64,000 nt of DNA, from the NCBI GenBank assembly GCA_948099385.1, contig CANUEZ040000151.1:690001-754000 (forward strand), read 5' to 3'. A program made the translations under genes and the position numbers. The stretch is from Fasciola hepatica. Lineage: Eukaryota; Platyhelminthes; Trematoda; Plagiorchiida; Fasciolidae. The notes beneath the pieces were generated by a model. The model was not told the DNA's origin. It saw only the letters and a list, made by a program, of their open reading frames with translations, and ran no database searches. Positions 57,000-64,000 of this stretch are shown piece after piece. How positions within the stretch are numbered: the first letter of the stretch is position 1; each line of letters starts with the position of its first letter.

Positions 57000-59874
57000 G
57001 CCATATCTCTGCTTTCTCGATTTACCTTACCTTTCTCAATAACCTCACCGCTTTCGAAATTATGAATGCTTAGTTTGACGGCTTCTACTTAGACTTCGCC
57101 ATCTGCTTACGTAAGACATATCTGCGTCCATAACAGCTTCTTCAATCCTTCCAACTGCACTTTGAAATGAATCCTTCCAGATGCGTTCGCATTTATAGAG
57201 ACCGCTGTATTACTCCCAACAGATGGTCAATATGCCTAATCTGCTCCTCGATTTATTATACTCACTTAGCAGAACCTTGCTGCGGCCCCAAAAACAAACT
57301 CAACAAAGCTGAAGAAACTGAAATAGTAAAAACACCTGGTCGAATAAATATAAATATACATATAATCATCAAATACCGAACCCGTTAGCGAATCTTACGG
57401 CCCTCAGTTATCCATGGTTCACCGTTCCCTTTTTTAGTCTCACGTGTCATAGACGGAGTTTCGCTTTAGTCCATCTACTAATGCACCAATATTGAGGCCT
57501 ATCTACCCCGTCATTCTCCATAGTACTCTCTGCCGTCATTCTTGTTTTTGGTACGAATCCTCATCTATTTATTGATCCATGTGTGTCCCGCTCCTTCAGC
57601 GTCTCACCTTTTTTTCTGTCTCCCACTCTATAACAACAGAATGGGCATTAGCTCGACACTGCTTGATATCCTTTTACTTACTTTGCCTCTTTTCCACACC
57701 AGGTCCCACCACTTATACTTCCTTCACCACCTCTGCGATTTTGGACTAGAAAATCCAGTCTTATTTATCTCATTTAGCGTAACTCACCAACTGAACTCAA
57801 CACCCAGTTATGACGTCACCAATTCTGCCCCCACCCTATCTCCCAGCTTAATCTCTTCACTTATTTCTCGCATAACTTTCTGCGTTTCTTCTGCTGTATG
57901 ACTACTATACGTGATATATTAACTCTCCCGTTGAAACGTTTTGCCGCACTTACCCGTTTCCTTATTTAGTCTCACGCTCTGTGGCCACAATTTGTTCCTA
58001 TGTATCAGCTGAATCGACTTGCCCGTGCTTCACTTATTTTCTTCTTCCCGTTAACCGTTGATTCTCAGCTGGGTTACAACCAGACTGCGTCTCTCTATCT
58101 CCTTTCTCTTTTCAGTTGTCCTCACCGCCGTTAAACCACCTCGGGCACTACACTGACCACCTTCCTGGCTGGTGCCCCTGGATAATTATGCTGTATGACC
58201 GTCTGTCGTTCGCTGTTCCCGTTGGCTCTGCTGTCCCAGTTCCAACAACCTATCCAGTTGGTTCTGGACCATATACCCTAATCGTGGGTGTTCAGCCCCC
58301 TGTGCAACCATCAGTGAACATTAGTGCCATTCCCAACGGTGCGGGGCACAGTCAGATCCACCGCTTTGGCAGGCGCACACCGGGCGTGCAGGCCATCTGC
58401 AACGATGTGCGAGCGCAGTTAGGATAGTTGATCACACCTCCTGTGTTCACTCCACGAAGTGTTTTTCAGGTTGGGTGTCCAGCGCACAGTCAGCCCCACC
58501 CACTGGAGTGGGTTACGGATTGCACGCTTCAACCTCCCTCGCCGTACCGCATTTAGCACTGCCCATTGCGGACCACATGCTCCTACTATTCTTCCGCCGC
58601 GTTTCGCTCATCTGTCGTTCCTGTCAGCACTCTTATTACTTCCCTTCCGTGTCGTTCTACCTCTGTATGAACAACAAGCCTTTCTGTTTTTGTTCCTATC
58701 GTGTTTCACAAGGACAACCCTCACTGCATGATGTCACCCTCGCCCTATCTATTTTACTCCGTCCAGACCCAAAATATGTTCTTTTCCACCCATTTTGCCC
58801 CTGTCGGCTCCTAATCAGTATTTACTTGGTACCTCCATATGCCTATAAGGCTGATTGATCGCATATATCACTAGCTACCATTCTGCGATATCCTTTTTTG
58901 TCCACCTTATACCCCCAGACACATCTGTTACCATGACTAATCCCCATATGAGAACTTGCCCTTCCAACTTTTGCATTTCTTACGACCGAATGTATTATCT
59001 TTTCACCACCTCTATATTTTCTATGTCTGAATCCGTAATTCTCCTGTGAATCGTCCTCTTAGGCAGTGGACCGATTAGCAACTTCTGGCCCAATCCCTTT
59101 GTGCAATGGCCTGTAAGCACGCGACTCTCCACTTCCATTCCCCTAACTCCGAAGCACAACTATTTTTCGTGCATTTTCGTTCCATCACAGACTTTCCCGT
59201 CCGGACCCTTTTCTTCTTCTTGACCTTCACCCTATGTCATCTGCAGTGAAACAACCTGAATCATCATCTCTTACCTGGTTTTTTTTCTGGTCAACACTCT
59301 CGTCTGCTTCGTACATTGCTCGCCACAGGCATCTTCATTGCGCCTTTCAGACTGCGCTACCTTTCCGCGTTCTACTCAGTGTAATGTCACCGTGACGCCA
59401 TCACTCACACCTACAGTTTCAAACCATGTGGTCTGCCTTTACCTAAATTTTCTGATTCTCCAATTCCTCATCTCTCTTCCATGTTATTCACTGTAACAAC
59501 TGATGCATCTTGTTACCGCAGTTCTCCTGACCTCCAGTTTATTCTTCCCCGGTGATCTTTTACACCTCTCCAACCACCCCGTACTTCCGGTCACTCTGCA
59601 TTCTCCAGCCATTTTATGGCCATCTTCTCGCGGCATAATGTACGTCCATTTAATAACGCTTCATCCGTGTTTGACCGTCACCACATGTCACACCTGCAAT
59701 AATCACACTGTTCGATTCACTCTTACCTGTTTTCGTCGACCCTTCCGTTCGTATTCCCTCGCTTATCAAGTTCTTCTAAGAGCCATCACTTCTGTGCTTC
59801 CAAAGTTGTTTCTCTTTTGCTATTGATCTCCTTTGTTCACTTGTCATAAAAATATTCATCGGGGTTTCTCCAAG
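57000..59874 (+). other. A 3' UTR, about 2.9 kb, pyrimidine-rich
   Basis: The first part (to 58110) matches M and B. The second part (58115-59874) matches C and D and includes the GC-rich module at 58320-58530. It ends at CTCCAAG (59869-59875), where X-prime's tail begins. Open frames such as 57542-57901 or 58475-58858 reflect C/T bias and have no motif. Confidence 0.65.
58320..58530 (+). repeat. GC-rich conserved module of the 3' UTR
   Basis: Also found at 19240-19450 (-) and 11800-11990 (-). Shared strings include GGGCGTGCAG, TCTGCAACGATGTGCG and CAGGTTGGGTGTCCAGCGC. It is better conserved and more GC-rich than the UTR around it and is absent from M and B. It could be a small element captured by the A/C/D subfamily or a functional RNA part. 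Confidence 0.6.
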
Positions 59875-60848
59875 TTGATATTGATCTTGATATTGTATAT
59901 TTCTTGACCGTGGTCAATACACATGCACAAGGCAAGATCAGAAAATGCAGCAGTACATGTCAATGTGCGGTATTGACAATTTATAAGTTTGTGAATCGCA
60001 CAGCAACCTAAATACTATAATGGAGTCATGTAGTGTTTCAGTGAACCAAAGTGGTATTGGTCGAAGCGGAAATTGCGAATCGGTTTCGAATTCGGTGAAA
60101 GCGGTGTGGATAGCTGGACAAAGGTGCGATTGTTGATGCAAGCGATAATTGGTCGGTCACTAGCGAGTAACCGGGCGGAAGAGACGCCAAAAAACAATAT
60201 TAAAAGTAAAGTGCGCATGGGGCTATCAACTTGCAGTCAGAGAAGTCAGAGAAATATAGAACACTGATCCAGCATTGGGTGACTAATTGTGGGGGAAGCG
60301 TGTGAAATGAATGCAAGTGAGTCAAAGGTGACAATAAAGCGGAACTTTTGCGCAGGTGATTTCAGTGTCATTTGGAAATTCACATGAGGGCGAAAAGCTT
60401 CACAAGGATTGCAGTGAACTTTTGAGGAGCATGAATGGTGTATGGACGTATAATGGACTTTCACAGAAGAGCCGTCAAAGAAACGGATTAGTGGAGACAA
60501 GTGCTACTGGTGCGGCTAGGCAGAAGTGGGAAGAGTGTAAAGAAAAACATGTTTTTGCATATGTGATAAAAAACCATTAGCCAAATTCTGGTTGGCTGCA
60601 TATGGCAGGTATTCTGTTTCATAAAGACCTTGGTTGCAGGTGAGGCAGGTAGAATGTTGAGGGTAGCAGGTAAAAAGAGGCTGGTTAGGAGGAGAGGACA
60701 GCGGTGAGGGCTGGGTTCCGGTCATTGGTTTCGTACTCTGCGATCCGGTGAGAATTTCCTGAGGGATTGTTACCCCGTGTACGGTTCCACATATAACGTC
60801 AGTAGGAGAGAGTATAGATTTAAACCATTGATCAAATCCTCCTCCATA
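59875..60848 (-). mobile_element. X-prime: inverted 3' UTR end of element B
   Basis: From the left: the tail region (59875-59900), the perfect stem TTGACC-GT-GGTCAA (59904-59917), then M-type UTR in minus orientation up to 60848, where plus-strand ORF2 of B begins directly. Its outer part (60722-60848) is the reverse complement of 63874-64000 with one difference seen over about 127 bp. Both lack the 89-bp segment. Confidence 0.75.
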
Positions 60849-62215
60849 CAAAGGGACCTTTACATGAGGTATCCAATTGTCGCCCTATAAACCATACCCC
60901 CTTTTTATCCAGAATAATGGAAAAATAAAGATCATATTATTAACCACTTGTTTAGCCTCAACCTTGTTATTCACAACCAACATGGATTCCTCCGTTCACG
61001 GTCCTGCATGGCTTGTCAGTATGATTTTCTGAATCTCGTCACCGACTCTGATGAAAGTGGGAAATCTTTTGTCGTTCTTTATCTTGACTTATCCAAGGCA
61101 TTTGATCGTGTACCTCACCCCCACCTTTTAACAAAGCTACGGTCATTTGGGATTGTCGATCCACTTCTTTCTTGGTTCTCATCTTATTTATCTCATCGTT
61201 CACAGGTTGTCTTAATTAACGGGCACACCTCTAATCCTAAGCCTGTTACTAGCGGTGTTATTCAGGGCAGTGTTTTAGGCCCCCTGCTTTTCCTTCTATA
61301 TATAAATGATGTTTCCGACAATACCTAATGGCACGCCATTTTGTTTGCGTATGACATAGGGATAGTCTACACTTTTTCGCCTGGCAACCTCAGCACTGCT
61401 ATCCCTAAAATCTCTGCCGATTTAGCCCCTCTTGATGAATGGTGCTCAACCTGGGCGATAAAATTCTCCTCCGAAAAGTGTATTTTTCTTACTCACAAAT
61501 GCCAGGTTCCTCCTGGTTCTTTATGCATCGGCGGTTCACCCATCGACAGCCAGCCCTTAGTAAGAGAACTTGGATCAAGTTATTCTTGCTCTTTCAATTT
61601 CTTGGAATATGCTGTTCTCCAAACGGCGAGGGCTAAAAAGTGTCTTGGCCTTCTGTTCAGATCCTTCCAGTTTAGAGACAGCATTCCTTACATGTAGAAA
61701 GTACATGCCAGGCCCCTTCTCGAACATTGTCCCCTAATCTTCACTAGCATGAGAAAATCCGACAGGATTATTATCCAATGTATTCAAAGAAGATTCACAA
61801 AGCAGCTTATAGGTTGGTCGTCCAACTCAAACTACAGGAAACGATGCTTATCTCTCAAAATCGAACCCCTGTGGCTCTGTCGCATCAAGCTGAATCTGGT
61901 ATTTCTGTATAAGCCATTGACTAAGCAATCCTATTCCCCCAACCAGTTGTGCTACTCCCTGGATACTGGATATTCACTCGGTACTAGACAGTACACTGTT
62001 ACCACACCCTCCGCGAGGGCTGTTCTACGCTCTAAGTTCTTCCTCTTCACGTACTCCGGAATCTGGAATAAACTTCCTTTGCACATCAGATCTTATCAGC
62101 CAAAGTATGCATTCGTGCACGCTATCGATAAATTCCCTTCTGTCCCAATTATTTTGCGTTATTCACCGTTCACATAACCGAAAGTCAAGCTCACGAGAAA
62201 GGCCTCGACTTTTAA
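60849..62215 (+). pseudogene. B ORF2: reverse transcriptase, catalytic site lost
   Basis: QHGFLRSRSCMACQYDF, DLSKAFDRVPH and GSVLGPLLFLLY are kept. A frame change near 61318 precedes the active site, and the catalytic FADD reads FAYD near 61345. A stop near 61696 replaces a Tyr/Lys region. The C-terminus continues to 62177 and, in a shifted frame, to 62215. It is inactive. Confidence 0.85.
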
Positions 62216-64000
62216 GCCATATCTCTGCTTTCTCGATTTACCTTACCTTTCTCAATAACCTCACCGCTTTCGAAATTATGAATGCTTAGTTTGACGGCTT
62301 CTACTTAGACTTCGCCATCTGCTTACGTAAGACATATCTGCGTCCATAACAGCTTCTTCAATCCTTCCAACTGCACTTTGAAATGAATCCTTCCAGATGC
62401 GTTCGCATTTATGGAGACCGCTGTATTACTCCCAACAGATGGTCAATATGCCTAATCTGCTCCTCGATTTATTATACTCACTTAGCAGAACCTTGCTGCG
62501 GCCCCAAAAACAAACTCAACAAAGCTGAAGAAACTGAAATAGTAAAAACACCTGGTCGAATAAATATAAATATACATATAATCATCAAATACCGAACCCG
62601 TTAGCGAATCTTACGGCCCTCAGTTATCCATGGTTCACCGTTCCCTTTTTTAGTCTCACGTGTCATAGACGGAGTTTCGCTTTAGTCCATCTACTAATGC
62701 ACCAATATTGAGGCCTATCTACCCCGTCATTCTCCATAGTACTCTCTGCCGTCATTCTTGTTTTTGGTACGAATCCTCATCTATTTATTGATCCATGTGT
62801 GTCCCGCTCCTTCAGCGTCTCACCTTTTTTTCTGTCTCCCACTCTATAACAACAGAATGGGCATTAGCTCGACACTGCTTGATATCCTTTTACTTACTTT
62901 GCCTCTTTTCCACACCAGGTCCCACCACTTATACTTCCTTCACCACCTCTGCGATTTTGGACTAGAAAATCCAGTCTTATTTATCTCATTTAGCGTAACT
63001 CACCAACTGAACTCAACACCCAGTTATGACGTCACCAATTCTGTCCCCACCTTATATATATACATGTATATATATACTTCGGGTGTGCTCCACTCACTTT
63101 CCTCCTCCCTGCTAACTTGATCGTGCCATTTAACAAGACAGTTTGCCTACATATACGTGCAAATAATAATAATAAAAAACCGTTTCGTCCTTTAGTGGTA
63201 GGTGCTTCCCTTCACTTAATTCCTATCTCAGGCTAGAACACAGCCGTCCCATCCTGCTTTTCTTGCTCCTTTCTCGTAAAGAGGAGTCTTGCCACACAGA
63301 CCACCATGCCTTAGTAACTAGGCCTCACTGCTCCGCGCATATCCTCATGGTAAGTTAAGACCCCATTCCAACCGGTATCCGTATACCTCTGATTTCTCAT
63401 GACCCCGCGGAATACCAGCACGTTGGCTCCCACATGAAAAATCCCCACCTTAACATCAAGTGTTTTCCTTCCTTTTCACCGTTTGCCGTACTTGATCGCA
63501 GCTGGTGAACCAACCAGACTGCTATCTTTCTATTTTCCCATTCTTCCTGATCATACCCTCTACAATTGTTTCATTCCTGGTTCCCAAATGGACATTCTCT
63601 CCTCATCCACCACCTACCTGATATCACCCAACTACCCTAGAAGGTGACCAGTCTCCGTCTAGGGATCCCTAATATACCGGCTTACTAGCCAAAGGATAAC
63701 TAATTGTTCAGATAACAAAATGTTCATTTTCTGGTTTCCATTAAAACGATATCAACAACACACAGCTGGAACACTCTCCAGAATACCGCACTCCTGATCT
63801 CTTTCAGATTGTATTGGTTACTTGCGTACCCAATTGCCAACTCGACGTTAGTCCCGGATTACCGTAAGGACTAGAGGATTTGATCAATGGTTTAAATCTA
63901 TACTCTCTCCTACTGACGTTATATGGGGAACCGTACACGGGGTAACAATCCCTCAGGAAATTCTCACCGGATCGCAGAGTACGAAACCAATGACCGGAAC
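62216..64000 (+). other. B 3' UTR
   Basis: 62216-63046 equals A 57000-57830. At 63047 it jumps to TATATATACATG and then to sequence equivalent to M 24110 and beyond, so about 280 bases of the UTR present in M and A are missing. The spliced-type junction is at 63979/63980. No gene. Confidence 0.65.

Larger units (their letters stand above)
46208..59875. mobile_element. A: full-length CR1-like element with 5' inversion, carrying nested inserts
   Basis: The left part (46208-46290 plus 48768-49440) is the last ~0.73 kb of the 3' UTR in minus orientation, with tail and hairpin at the left edge. The right part (49441-59874) runs plus from the 5' UTR through ORF1, ORF2 and most of the 3' UTR. Measured against copy D, the plus part ends at D ~10447 and the minus part begins at D ~10440, so together they make up one element with no visible overlap. 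This is the layout expected of twin priming. Inserts P2, Z and Y came later. Confidence 0.7.
60849..64000 (+). mobile_element. B: CR1-like element, forward part, runs off the window
   Basis: It starts inside RT (GGGACCTTTACATGAGG, equivalent to A ~54148), runs through the ORF2 end (62215), the 3' UTR first part (62216-63046), a short TA run, and the M-type UTR to the window edge. Together with X-prime it forms a second head-to-head pair, as in element A. 62050-63046 is almost identical to A 56838-57830. Confidence 0.75.

Noticed and set aside
57542..58858. Several 90-127 codon plus-strand frames after A ORF2
   Set aside because: These are 3' UTR sequence with C/T bias. The copy in B drifts and is cut without regard to frame, and there are no motifs.

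Overview
This window looks like transposon-dominated intergenic DNA from a metazoan nuclear genome, most probably a flatworm (tapeworm or fluke). I find no host gene. Every coding stretch I can assign belongs to a retrotransposon, most of them broken by stops and frameshifts. The flatworm call is an inference from the mixture: CR1-superfamily elements, an SR2/BovB-like RTE element, and Gypsy elements of CsRn1 type, one with a primer binding site that fits tRNA-Trp.

Layout. 1-4837: an old CR1-like element 'P1' (+) whose ORF1 carries a PHD-like finger. 5170-6513: an ORF1 remnant 'E' (-). 6760-7475: a BEL/Pao fragment (-). 7501-7700: a 3' end of another CR1-like copy (-). 9682-32340: a nest of minus-strand CR1-like elements with an RRM-like ORF1. 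The outermost, 'D', is split inside ORF1 by 'C' (about 17758-32195); C is split inside its endonuclease by 'M' (22364-30012). M is the best preserved copy, with one 1-base deletion in an otherwise open ORF2. D is also split inside its RT by an RTE copy 'R1' (13562-14501). 32340-35358: unassigned, with a cluster of GATCGGTTTT-like motifs. 35359-37290: RTE copy 'R2' (-), nearly identical to R1. 38640-42890 and 43370-46207: two decayed Gypsy elements, 'G1' and 'G2' (+).

46208-59875 is best read as one full-length CR1-like insertion with a 5' inversion. Its 3' end lies inverted at 46208-49440 (split by a second P copy, 'P2', 46300-48767). Its 5' end and body, 'A', run forward from 49441, split by two nested fragments, 'Z' (50337-51730) and 'Y' (55353-56837). 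59875-64000+ repeats the same head-to-head design: an inverted 3' end 'X-prime' (59875-60848) joined to a forward body 'B' (60849 to window end).

The A/C/D/M/B elements work as typical bicistronic non-LTR retrotransposons: ORF1 is an RNA-binding protein, and ORF2 carries an apurinic-type endonuclease plus reverse transcriptase. They are unusual in three ways. The 3' UTR is about 3 kb and strongly pyrimidine-rich. The 3' end carries a small hairpin followed by different short tandem tails. Some copies contain, and others precisely lack, an 89-bp GT...AG segment. Patches of near-identity between copies, with diverged flanks, suggest gene conversion or assembly chimerism. All coordinates of element ends are approximate (about +/-10-20 bp) because alignment was by eye.
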